This document shows, piece by piece, positions 25,093 through 33,483 of a DNA stretch of 64,000 nucleotides. How positions within the stretch are numbered: position 1 is the first letter of the stretch; each line of letters opens with the position of its first letter. The notes beneath the pieces were generated by a model. It ran no database searches, was not told the DNA's origin, and saw only the letters and a program-made list of their open reading frames with translations. A program made the translations under genes and the position numbers. The stretch is from Paenibacillus luteus (lineage in GTDB: Bacteria; Bacillota; Bacilli; Paenibacillales; Paenibacillaceae): assembly GCF_006542765.1 (NCBI RefSeq), contig NZ_SKCD01000077.1:62001-126000 (forward strand). The letters run 5' to 3'.

Positions 25093-26082
25093 TTAGCGTC
25101 CGTCTTTGTGATCCGTAGGACCTTCTTGCTTACCAATAGAGCTGCGCATTTGCGTATCGGCCTCTATGTTTTTCAGGTTCATATAATCCATCACACCGAT
25201 TTTTCCCGATCTGAGCGCTTCAGCCATTGCAAGCGGAACCTGTGATTCGGATTCTACGACTCGCGCTTCCATTTCTACTACCTTCGCTTTCATTTCCTGC
25301 TCTTGCGCCACAGCCATTGCGCGACGCTCTTCCGCTTTGGCCTGTGCGATTTTTTTGTCCGCTTCCGCTTGCTCCGTTTGCAGATGCGCGCCAATGTTCT
25401 TGCCTACGTCCACATCCGCAATATCGATCGACAGAATTTCAAATGCCGTACCGGCATCAAGACCTTTACCAAGTACCGTGCGAGAGATCATATCCGGATT
25501 TTCCAATACATCCTTATGGGAGTTAGCTGAACCTACCGTCGTAACGATACCTTCCCCTACACGGGCAATAATCGTTTCTTCGCCAGCACCGCCGACTAGG
25601 CGATCAATGTTAGCACGAACAGTTACACGCGCTTTTACCTTAACCTCAATCCCGTCTTTCGCTACCGCAGCAACGATAGGTGTTTCAATCACACGTGGGT
25701 TTACACTCATCTGTACCGCTTGAAGCACGTCACGACCTGCAAGATCGATGGCAGCCGCACGCTCAAATATGAGTGGAATATTGGCACGCTGCGCAGCAAT
25801 CAGTGCATTTACGACGCGGTCAACGTTACCGCCGGCCAGAAAGTGACTCTCAAGCTGGTTAATATTAAGCCCTAAACCTGCTTTTGTCGCTTTAATGAGC
25901 GGGTTAACGATTCTGCTTGGAACGACCCGGCGCAAACGCATAGCTACGAGTGTAATAATTCCGACCCGAACGCCCGAAGCAAGCGCTGAAATCCACAACA
26001 TAATTGGGAAAAAACTAAGAAATACAGACAGAACGATAATAACAACAACGGCTAATATTAAAAAGGAAACCAATGGATCCAT
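25093..26082 (-). CDS. floA: Flotillin-like protein FloA
   Basis: A 329-residue membrane scaffold protein (YqfA family) that organises functional membrane microdomains. The N-terminus enters the membrane (LILAVVVIIVLSVFLSFFPIMLW), followed by the conserved RVVPSRIVNPLIKA, an SPFH-like domain (VKVKARVTVRANIDRLVGGAGE), and a coiled EA-rich segment (QTEQAEADKKIAQAKAEERR). The ATG at 26080-26082 follows GGAGG; an earlier in-frame ATG lacks one. It is 19 nt after nfeD. Confidence 0.96.
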   Translation of the reverse strand: MDPLVSFLILAVVVIIVLSVFLSFFPIMLWISALASGVRVGIITLVAMRLRRVVPSRIVNPLIKATKAGLGLNINQLESHFLAGGNVDRVVNALIAAQRANIPLIFERAAAIDLAGRDVLQAVQMSVNPRVIETPIVAAVAKDGIEVKVKARVTVRANIDRLVGGAGEETIIARVGEGIVTTVGSANSHKDVLENPDMISRTVLGKGLDAGTAFEILSIDIADVDVGKNIGAHLQTEQAEADKKIAQAKAEERRAMAVAQEQEMKAKVVEMEARVVESESQVPLAMAEALRSGKIGVMDYMNLKNIEADTQMRSSIGKQEGPTDHKDGR

Positions 26083-26101
26083 ATATCCAACCTCCAAGTA
26101 T

Positions 26102-27493
26102 TTATATTTTAGTCACATTCACGGATTCCTTGACAACTACCCAAGTTCCTTCCGCCTTCACGACCTTTACCAGTCGATTGGCATCAACGAATTCTCCGGA
26201 TGTCACCACATCGATACGATTGTCTCCAATGAGCACCGTTCCCGCGGGACGAAGCGGCGTAATCGTCATTCCTTCTAGACCAAGTAAGGAGTCCTTGACG
26301 TCAGCCGATAGGTAACCTTGTTCAGTGGTCAGCTTATCCCGCAAAATAAACTTGTTCCATACCCCTTTTGCTTTGTTCATTCTTACAAAAATAGCGATTA
26401 ATATGATCGCTGCGACCAATGCAATCACGATGGAAATAAATGCTGACATCGGGTCCGATGCCGCGGTCACTACCCCGGTTATCAGTGAGGCGCTTCCAAG
26501 TATCCCGAGTATGCCAAAGCTTGGCACAAACACCTCGATAATGAGCAGCGCTATCCCAATGACGAACAGCACGACCGACTCCATGCCCGCAAAGCCTGCC
26601 ACATAATGGCCAAAGAAATACAGGCCAAACGCGAGAATGCCGATTATGCCAGGAGCGCCAAAGCCTGGGACGATCATTTCAATTACAACACCTGCAATAC
26701 CTAGAATGAGCAGTACAGTCATAACGACGGGATCTACCAGCCATCTAGCCGTCTTCTCAGCCAGTGAAGGCGTCACCTCGATTTGAACCCGGTCTTCAAG
26801 GCCGAGCCACTTCACCACTTCATCAACAGAAGCAGCCGTATGTTCGGAATACCCAACTTTCTCAGCTTCACTTGCCGTCAGGGTCAAAATTTCACCTTTC
26901 AGCTTATCTCTTCCGATCTTGTCTTTCAAGTCCAGAGTGACATTGATGTCAACCATCGCCGCAGCGATGTTTTTGTCCCGCCCTTGTAACCCTGCAGATT
27001 CGCTCATCTCAGAGGTCCAGAACGAAATCGTCTTTGGATCTTCGAGCAAACGTCCTGATCCATCAACCACTGCAGCAGCGCCAATTGTGCTCCCTGGCTG
27101 CATAACGATCTGATCGGCATTAAGCGCAATATACGTGCCTGCCGAGACCGCCTTCCCTTCAACGAACGCCGTTGTCGGAATGCTGCTTTCCCGAATAAAA
27201 TGACCAATCCTTTCGGCATTGACAACTTTGCCCCCGAGCGTATTGATAACAAGGACCACATGCTCAGCCTTTGCTTCTCCAGCTTCTTCGTAAGCTCTCT
27301 CCAAAAAAGATTGAAGACCCGATTCAACTGTTTGCTTCACAGGAATGACATAAACTGCCGGCCCCGCATCGGTTGCTGCTTCCGCCCGATCCGCTGGAGC
27401 GCCAATAACTCCTGCAAACGTCACCATAATTAATGCTGCGAGCCATGCAATAGGAGCGGTGGACCATCTTCTTCGCCATCGATTCATGTGCAA
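26102..27493 (-). CDS. NfeD-family membrane serine protease (YqeZ)
   Basis: A 463-residue protein with an N-terminal signal sequence (about 12-40). A ClpP-like protease domain follows, with VVLVINTLGGKV and GKAVSAGTYIALNADQIVM (nucleophile Ser in SAG). Four to five membrane segments come next (about 255-375), and then a C-terminal OB-fold NfeD domain (GMTITPLRPAGTVLIGDNRIDV). It is the long NfeD1b type that pairs with flotillins. A TTG at 27491-27493 is the best-spaced start, 7 nt after GGAGG; an ATG two codons on is the alternative. A sigma-W-type promoter precedes it. Confidence 0.93.
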   Translation of the reverse strand: MHMNRWRRRWSTAPIAWLAALIMVTFAGVIGAPADRAEAATDAGPAVYVIPVKQTVESGLQSFLERAYEEAGEAKAEHVVLVINTLGGKVVNAERIGHFIRESSIPTTAFVEGKAVSAGTYIALNADQIVMQPGSTIGAAAVVDGSGRLLEDPKTISFWTSEMSESAGLQGRDKNIAAAMVDINVTLDLKDKIGRDKLKGEILTLTASEAEKVGYSEHTAASVDEVVKWLGLEDRVQIEVTPSLAEKTARWLVDPVVMTVLLILGIAGVVIEMIVPGFGAPGIIGILAFGLYFFGHYVAGFAGMESVVLFVIGIALLIIEVFVPSFGILGILGSASLITGVVTAASDPMSAFISIVIALVAAIILIAIFVRMNKAKGVWNKFILRDKLTTEQGYLSADVKDSLLGLEGMTITPLRPAGTVLIGDNRIDVVTSGEFVDANRLVKVVKAEGTWVVVKESVNVTKI

Positions 27494-27529
27494 GAAGGTT
27501 CCTCCTTTTTCTCATGTATTGTTCCCTAT

Positions 27530-27555
27530 TACGTACAACAAGCAAAAATGTTTCA
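27530..27555 (-). promoter_or_regulatory. Sigma-W-type ECF promoter for nfeD-floA
   Basis: On the minus strand TGAAAC (27550-27555), a 16-nt spacer and CGTA (27530-27533) match the sigma-W consensus exactly. The B. subtilis yqeZ-yqfAB operon is in the sigma-W envelope-stress regulon, so the control appears conserved. Confidence 0.8.
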
Positions 27556-27589
27556 TTATTCTGTATACACTATATTCGAATGATTTAAT

Positions 27590-27649
27590 CGTTTCTGCGA
27601 AACGTATAGAGAAAGTATGAGCAAACTCCTATACTTTCTTATGCGTCAA
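27590..27649. repeat. Dispersed double-hairpin element, copy A
   Basis: About 60 bp with two hairpins: CGTTTC-TGC-GAAACG, then AGAAAGTAT / ATACTTTCT around GAGCAAACTCCT. A near-identical copy (five differences by eye) lies at 63532-63591. It sits between the sigma-W promoter and the yqeY terminator. Confidence 0.85.
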
Positions 27650-27678
27650 AAAAAACACCCCTGAATCAGGGGTGTTTT
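27648..27678 (-). terminator. rpsU-yqeY terminator
   Basis: On the minus strand ACACCCCTGA pairs with TCAGGGGTGT around a minimal loop, followed by a run of T residues at 27648-27655. It lies 18 nt after the yqeY stop. Confidence 0.9.
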
Positions 27679-27696
27679 GTTAGTCCGAATGTTTAG

Positions 27697-28140
27697 TTAG
27701 TTAAGATGTTGCTGTACGAGTTGATTTACTAGCTTACCGTCAGCGCGTCCTTTTGTTTTTGGCAGAAGGGCACTCATAACTTTTCCCATATCGGCTTTGG
27801 AAGAAGCACCGAGTTCATGGATGGTCTGCGTTACTATCTCTTGAATCTCTTCTTCAGTCAGCTGTTCGGGAAGGTATTGACTAATAATTTCAATTTCGAC
27901 CTCAAGACCCGCTACTAAATCATCACGGCTGGCTTTTTTAAATTCTTGGAGGGAATCTTTACGTTGTTTGATTTCACGACTCAATATATCAAGCACTTCG
28001 TTATCGTCCAAAGGACGCTTGAGATCGATTTCCAAGTTTTTCACTGACGCGCGCATCATACGAATTACGGAAAGCTTAAACTTGTCCTGATTCTTCATGG
28101 CTTGCTTCATATCGTCGGTCAATCTTTCGCTCAGGTTCAT
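27697..28140 (-). CDS. yqeY: GatB/YqeY domain protein
   Basis: A 147-residue protein of the YqeY family, related to the tRNA-binding tail of the amidotransferase subunit GatB. Conserved parts are LTDDMKQAMKNQDKFKLSVIRM, REIKQRKDSLQEF, and YLPEQLTEEEI. The C-terminus has MGKVMSALLPKTKGRADGKLVNQLV. The gene follows rpsU by 15 nt and the pair ends at a terminator, as in most Bacilli. Its cellular role is not settled. Confidence 0.95.
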   Translation of the reverse strand: MNLSERLTDDMKQAMKNQDKFKLSVIRMMRASVKNLEIDLKRPLDDNEVLDILSREIKQRKDSLQEFKKASRDDLVAGLEVEIEIISQYLPEQLTEEEIQEIVTQTIHELGASSKADMGKVMSALLPKTKGRADGKLVNQLVQQHLN

Positions 28141-28155
28141 TATGGAAGGATCCTC

Positions 28156-28329
28156 CTAAAACTTTCTCTTGCGCGCAGCCTCAGACTTCTTCTTGCGCTT
28201 CACACTTGGCTTTTCATAATGCTTGCGTTTTTTCACCTCAGCTAGAACTCCATCTTTAGCGATGGAACGTTTAAAGCGGCGAAGCGCAGCATCAATAGTT
28301 TCGTTTTTGCGAACTTTAGTTTCAGACAC
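28156..28329 (-). CDS. rpsU: 30S ribosomal protein S21
   Basis: A 57-residue, strongly basic protein beginning (M)SETKVRKNETIDAALRRFKR. The start is a GTG at 28327-28329 behind GGAGGGAGGG; the longer ATG frame upstream adds a non-conserved extension. Length and sequence are typical of Bacillota S21, which sits near the mRNA exit channel on the 30S subunit. It is co-transcribed with yqeY. Confidence 0.97.
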   Translation of the reverse strand: MSETKVRKNETIDAALRRFKRSIAKDGVLAEVKKRKHYEKPSVKRKKKSEAARKRKF

Positions 28330-28414
28330 CAGTTTTCCCTCCCTCCGAAACAGACCGTCCAGAGCTAATACACGGTTTATCAAATTTCATTATATGTCAA
28401 ACCAAAAGGCAGTG

Positions 28415-28768
28415 TCAACTTTGGATATTTGTTAATTGCGGAGAAAGTTTTGTTCCCCCTAGCAAATGGATATGCAAATGGTAAACAAGCTGCCCGCCAT
28501 CGGCATTTACATTGTTGACAAGGCGGTAGCCAGACTCATCAATCCCTTGCTCTTTGGCGATGTGCCGTGCTACTGCGAAGAGCTCCGCCATCACTGCGGC
28601 ATCATCATCCGTCACTTCATTCATCGTAGGAATATGCTTCTTCGGTATGATGAGAATATGTACTGGAGCAGCAGGCTGTATATCATGGAACGCCAAGATC
28701 CTGTCATTTTCAAATACCTTCTTGGACGGAATCGTGCCTTCAATAATTTTGCAAAAAAGACAGTCCAT
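28415..28768 (-). CDS. HIT family protein (HinT-like)
   Basis: A 117-residue histidine-triad nucleotide hydrolase. The N-terminus MDCLFCKIIEGTIPSKKV and the catalytic YHLHIHLLGG motif (His-X-His-X-His) near residue 97 are clear. The family removes AMP or lysine from nucleoside phosphoramidates. The ATG at 28766-28768 follows GGGGGTG; an earlier in-frame ATG is less likely. It lies upstream of rpsU. Confidence 0.94.
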   Translation of the reverse strand: MDCLFCKIIEGTIPSKKVFENDRILAFHDIQPAAPVHILIIPKKHIPTMNEVTDDDAAVMAELFAVARHIAKEQGIDESGYRLVNNVNADGGQLVYHLHIHLLGGTKLSPQLTNIQS

Positions 28769-29004
28769 TCGTTTCACCCCCTGTTTCATAAACTCTTTCT
28801 ATCATAACGAAAATTCCGATACTCGTCCAACTGGGGAGTTTAATCAGCAGGAAATCATACTTTTTCCCTGCTAATTCCGAATATCATTTTAATAATAAAT
28901 CAGCAGTGACAAAGCCATCAATTCTGCAAGAGGAAATACCTGCCGGATAGATTGGATACCCTATTCAAACTATTAATATCAAGCTCTAATCGCTGCTGTT
29001 CAGT

Positions 29005-29601
29005 TCAATGAGGAATAATGGCTTGCTGCAGCTCCTCCACTAACTCGGGCCAATCAATCCCGCTGGACAAGCGAATAATCGCGATGCGATTGCCTTCAAT
29101 ATTGGTATTGAAATTCTTCAATATGCCAGACATTTTCACGAATGTGCCTTTAAGCTCCGTAATAGAAGCCTGCTCCTCTTCGTTCAACGGACCCGCATGA
29201 CGTCCAATGATTTGCAGGCCTGTTACCTTTTCCTCCAAGAATAACGAAAACAGCTCGGCATTGATTTTCTTCGGTTCCAATGGAAAACTCTCAGCTTCTT
29301 CAGCAAAGGCAATAACAGCGCTGCTATTCGCAGCCATTTTACCTATCTCAAAATTCAAAGGAAACCGCTCTTCCATCCCCTTGCTTTGCTCCAAAGCTTC
29401 GAGCAAGGGGAGCAGTTCCTCCACAAATTGCTTCGTTGCTGAGCCCGCCTCGTAAATGCTCTGGCCTGCCTCAAAATTATTTTCCTGCTTATGCTGTAAA
29501 AATTGCGAGTACAAAAAAACATTGCCAATTAGACTGAACACAAGAATTACAAGTGTAATCGGCAGTGCGATCGAGCGTTTGCCCGCTTGCTGCTGTTCCA
29601 A
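29005..29601 (-). CDS. Membrane-anchored protein of unknown function
   Basis: A 198-residue protein. A short basic cytoplasmic start (MEQQQAGKRS) leads into one transmembrane helix (LPITLVILVFSLIGNVFLYS, about 13-32). An extracytoplasmic, mainly helical acidic region follows, with several LEE/EQA segments. There are no cysteines and no motif that I recognise. It begins 36 nt after the addA stop on the same strand, so it is probably co-transcribed with addBA, although a link to repair is not implied by the sequence. Confidence 0.75.
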   Translation of the reverse strand: MEQQQAGKRSIALPITLVILVFSLIGNVFLYSQFLQHKQENNFEAGQSIYEAGSATKQFVEELLPLLEALEQSKGMEERFPLNFEIGKMAANSSAVIAFAEEAESFPLEPKKINAELFSLFLEEKVTGLQIIGRHAGPLNEEEQASITELKGTFVKMSGILKNFNTNIEGNRIAIIRLSSGIDWPELVEELQQAIIPH

Positions 29602-29637
29602 CTTCGCTGCCTCCTTTTATGCTAGGTTCCTTTGTGG

Positions 29638-32600
29638 TTAAAGCTGTACCGATTGCCCGCCGTCAAAGAAAAAGACATGGCATTCGTCTACTTTGCGGCC
29701 AAGCACAGATTCAATCGCTTCCGCATAAAGCTCCAGCTGAAAGCGATGACGCTCGGCCCCCTCTGTCCATTTCTGGTTATGAATCCGATCCGTTTTGTAA
29801 TCCAGCAATACGACGCCGGCATCATCCTCAAACAGGCAATCGATCACCCCTTGAATCAAGATCGGCTCCTTCGTCAGTGACTCCTCCGCGTCCGGATATA
29901 CGCGACTGGCTGGAAACATGCTGCTGAACGGCACCTCACGTCTTACCCAGCCTGCCTGAAGCAAACGTTGGCCAAGGTCGCTATCAAAAAAAGCAGCGAC
30001 TGCCGGGAGGTTAATCGCCTCTGACTGTATCCTGGTCAGCAGGCGAAGTTCGATCATGCCATCCAGCGTTTCCTTAAGATTTTGCACGCTTGCCGGCTCT
30101 GAGAGCGGAACATGCTGCATTAGCAAATGGTTTACCGAACCTTTTTCTGCGGCTGTCAGCGACTTCTCCTCCATGAAGGCAGGGCGCCGGAGACGGAGCG
30201 TGTAGCTCGCTGTTGGGATGGTAGCTACGCCATTCTCCATTGGCTCGCTAGCCCACTGATCCTCCAAAGGAACGGCATCCTCCAACACTTCCGAATGCAG
30301 TCTTTTCATTTCCGTAACCGAGGTTTTGGCTGCTAGCCTCGCAGCTGCTTGATGCGGATACTGCCATGACAACCTTTCCCGAAGCTGACCGTCCTCTTCC
30401 ACGCCATCGAGAAGCGACAACGTCGTTACCGCTTGAAGCCTCGCTACTCTGGCTTCTTCCTGTTCATCCTGCTCCTCGACAGCCGCTGCCGCTTCCGTGA
30501 CGAAGAGGGAGGCGGACACGATGCCAGCTTGCCACTGTGGCGCGTTTTGCAGTGCCTTCTCTTTCGCAGCAATTTGAACCGCAGCGAGTGGTCCGAGCCA
30601 ATCGATGAACGAGCGAGCGGAGGCTACCCGGAAATCGGGCATCATGCCATTGTCATCGACGGAGGCAAGCCAGCGCTTCAGCTTGGCTTCTGCATCAGCT
30701 ACCGTCGCCACTAGGAACATCTTCTCTTTAGGCCTCGTTAACGCTACATAGAGGATACGCATTTCCTCCGCCAGCATCTCTTTGCGCATCGCCCTGCGAA
30801 TCGCCAAATAGGGCAGCGTAGGGTAGCTAATTCGCAGATCAGGGTCTACAAATCGAGGTCCAAAGCCGAGCTCCTTGTGCTTGAGGAACACGCTCCTCAC
30901 GTCCTGTTGATTAAAGAGCTTTCCAAGTCCCGCAACGAAGACGACTGGAAATTCAAGACCTTTGCTCTTATGGATAGACATGATGCGCACAACATCCTCC
31001 TGCTCGCCAAGTGCCCTGGCTGTTCCCAAATCCCCACCGCTGTCACGCATGCGTTCAATAAACCGCAGGAAGCGGAACAAGCCCCTGAAGGATGTCGCCT
31101 CATATTGCCGCGCACGGTCATGCAACGCACGCAAATTAGCTTGTCGCTGCGTCCCGCCTGGCAGCCCACCTACGAAATCATAATAACCAGTCTCGCGGTA
31201 GATTTCCCATAGCAGGTCAGCAAGCGAGCCTTGCCTTGCTTCCTCCCGCCAACGGTCGAGGCTGTCCAAAAACAAGGAAAGCTTGCGACGGGTCTCCTCC
31301 CCCACAAACAAATCACCGGCAGCAAGCAGCACCGCATCATAATACGATGATTTAGCCGATTGGATGCGAATACGTGCAAGCTCCTCTGCGTTCAGCGCAA
31401 ATAAAGGAGAACGCAAAGCCGCAGCCAGCGGAATATCCTGATAGGGATTATCGATGACACGAAGCAAGGACAACATCGTCTCCACTTCCGTCGCGTCAAA
31501 ATAACCGCTGCTGAGCTCGGCATAAGCGGGAATGCCGCTGCCTTGCAATTCCTCGATTATAATAGGCGCCCACTGCTGCGTCGCACGCAACAAAACAACG
31601 ACATCTCTCCATTGCAAAGACCGATTTTCACGCCTTTTGCCGTCATAAACTTGAAAGCCGCTGTCAATTAGCGACTTCAACTGCTGCGCGATCCAGCGAG
31701 CCTCGAGCTCAGCTGCCTTGAGTTCAGCTGCTGACTCTACAGGAGTGCCGCTTCCGTCTTGCTCGCCTTCTTCCGAGGACTCCATAGAATCTGAATCCTC
31801 GGCTCCCGAGAGCTCCTCTTCCTCCATCGTGCCTTTGTTCAATACCGCAAATTCGACCTGATAACGGTCAGCTGGCACGGGAACCGGATAGGAAGCGCCG
31901 CATACAAGCTCAGCACGTGCATCATAATCCATCTCTGCTACATTCTCTCGCATAATCGCGCGAAATACCGCATTGACTCCGTCGACGACCTCTGACCGGC
32001 TCCTGAAATTCCGGGCTAAATCGATGCGCACTGCCCCTCCCGTTTCTGTTTCCGGACGGTTGCCTGCTTCCCTTAGCGACAGATATGATTTGTATTTTTG
32101 CAAAAATAATTTCGGCTCTGCAAGCCTAAAGCCATAGATGCTTTGCTTCACATCCCCAACCATAAACCGGTTCCCCGTTCCCGGGCGTTCGATTAGCGAT
32201 ACGATGGCTTCCTGCACCATATTTGTATCCTGGTATTCGTCCAATAAGATTTCATCGAACTGCTGCTGGAATTCGAAAGCCGCAATAGATGGAATCATGT
32301 TCTCCGGTGTTGAGGACGGATCACGCAAAATACGCAAGCAATAATGCTCCAAATCACCGAAATCAAGCAAGCCTTTGGCACGTTTTGCTGCCTCGTAAGC
32401 TTGTCCGAATTCGATGACCAGCTCCGCCAACGCTTTCATTAAAGGAGCAAGCTCGCGAAGCTCCTCCAAAAATTGCTCGGCCGTTCTGCCAAACAATTCA
32501 TCCGCGAGCGAAGAAACCAGCTTCTTCGCGTTATCACGCAGCTCCTTGGCCTGCTCCTGGAGCGACTTGTCATATTCATCGCCGCGCATCGCCTTGAGCT

Positions 32601-33480
32601 TGCCGAACTGCGCCGCTTGAAATGGCATTATCCAGCTCTCCCATGGCATCGTATAAATGATGTCTGCCAATGAGCTTACCAGCTCTAAATCATCGTCCAA
32701 AGTAGCCGCATAAGGCTCAGGACCGGCAGGCTGGCGCGTCAACTCAAGCGCTTGGTACAGCAGAGAACCTGCCCCTTCTAGTGTTAGCTGGATGTCATTT
32801 TTCAGACTGGCGATCCACTCGCTACCTTGCAAGGCAGCGACATCTGCAACATCGAAAGCTTCCGCCGTTTCCCGCAGCCAATGCGCTGGCCACGGATGGC
32901 TTTGCGAAAAATCATAGAGCTGTTGGACAAGGCGATATAGCGGCTCGTCGCCGCGCTCACCGCCATAACGGTCCGCTAAGCGGAGAAAAGCACCTTCGTC
33001 GTTCGCACCTTCATACTTTTGTTCAAACAGCTGATCAAGCACGTCAAGGCGCATCAGCTCGCTCTCCGTCTCATTGGCAATACGAAAGCCGGGATCCAGA
33101 CCAATCAAAGAATAATATCGCCGGATAACATCCATGCAAAACGAATGCAGCGTTGTAATCGAAGCTCGGTTCATTAAAGCCAGCTGGCGGCGCAAATGCT
33201 CAGAATCAGGCTGCCGCTCTAGCTCAAGCTCCAAAGCAAGGCGGATACGATCCTTCATCTCAGCTGCGGCAGCCTTCGTAAAGGTAGCAACCAGCAGACG
33301 GTCAACGTCGGTATTAGCCGATATTTTTCGAATGATTCGCTCAACAAGAACGGCCGTCTTGCCTGAACCGGCTGCTGCTGCAACGAGAATGTTGGAGCCG
33401 CTCGTTACGATGGCATCCCACTGATCGTCCGTCCATGTGCTGTTTTCCGGCTTTGGAGACTCCTTTGCCGTATGCATCAT
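29638..33480 (-). CDS. addA: ATP-dependent helicase/nuclease subunit A
   Basis: The 1280-residue AddA subunit of the RecBCD-like AddAB enzyme, which resects double-strand breaks to Chi. Walker A is AAAGSGKT (35-42) and helicase motifs include LLVATFTKAAAAEM, LLDEYQDTN, VGDVKQSIYGFR and VRIMSIHKSKGLEFPVVF. The C-terminal RecB-type nuclease has GVIDCLFEDDAGVVLLDYKTD, with the catalytic Asp and Lys. An acidic low-complexity stretch (about 555-590) interrupts the 1B/2B region. It begins 3 nt after addB. Confidence 0.97.
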   Translation of the reverse strand: MMHTAKESPKPENSTWTDDQWDAIVTSGSNILVAAAAGSGKTAVLVERIIRKISANTDVDRLLVATFTKAAAAEMKDRIRLALELELERQPDSEHLRRQLALMNRASITTLHSFCMDVIRRYYSLIGLDPGFRIANETESELMRLDVLDQLFEQKYEGANDEGAFLRLADRYGGERGDEPLYRLVQQLYDFSQSHPWPAHWLRETAEAFDVADVAALQGSEWIASLKNDIQLTLEGAGSLLYQALELTRQPAGPEPYAATLDDDLELVSSLADIIYTMPWESWIMPFQAAQFGKLKAMRGDEYDKSLQEQAKELRDNAKKLVSSLADELFGRTAEQFLEELRELAPLMKALAELVIEFGQAYEAAKRAKGLLDFGDLEHYCLRILRDPSSTPENMIPSIAAFEFQQQFDEILLDEYQDTNMVQEAIVSLIERPGTGNRFMVGDVKQSIYGFRLAEPKLFLQKYKSYLSLREAGNRPETETGGAVRIDLARNFRSRSEVVDGVNAVFRAIMRENVAEMDYDARAELVCGASYPVPVPADRYQVEFAVLNKGTMEEEELSGAEDSDSMESSEEGEQDGSGTPVESAAELKAAELEARWIAQQLKSLIDSGFQVYDGKRRENRSLQWRDVVVLLRATQQWAPIIIEELQGSGIPAYAELSSGYFDATEVETMLSLLRVIDNPYQDIPLAAALRSPLFALNAEELARIRIQSAKSSYYDAVLLAAGDLFVGEETRRKLSLFLDSLDRWREEARQGSLADLLWEIYRETGYYDFVGGLPGGTQRQANLRALHDRARQYEATSFRGLFRFLRFIERMRDSGGDLGTARALGEQEDVVRIMSIHKSKGLEFPVVFVAGLGKLFNQQDVRSVFLKHKELGFGPRFVDPDLRISYPTLPYLAIRRAMRKEMLAEEMRILYVALTRPKEKMFLVATVADAEAKLKRWLASVDDNGMMPDFRVASARSFIDWLGPLAAVQIAAKEKALQNAPQWQAGIVSASLFVTEAAAAVEEQDEQEEARVARLQAVTTLSLLDGVEEDGQLRERLSWQYPHQAAARLAAKTSVTEMKRLHSEVLEDAVPLEDQWASEPMENGVATIPTASYTLRLRRPAFMEEKSLTAAEKGSVNHLLMQHVPLSEPASVQNLKETLDGMIELRLLTRIQSEAINLPAVAAFFDSDLGQRLLQAGWVRREVPFSSMFPASRVYPDAEESLTKEPILIQGVIDCLFEDDAGVVLLDYKTDRIHNQKWTEGAERHRFQLELYAEAIESVLGRKVDECHVFFFDGGQSVQL

Positions 33481-33483
33481 CTT

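Noticed and set aside
28842..28874. Terminator after the 198-residue membrane protein gene
   Set aside because: AGCAGG and CCTGCT arms form a hairpin, but no T tract follows on the minus strand and it lies more than 130 nt after the stop.
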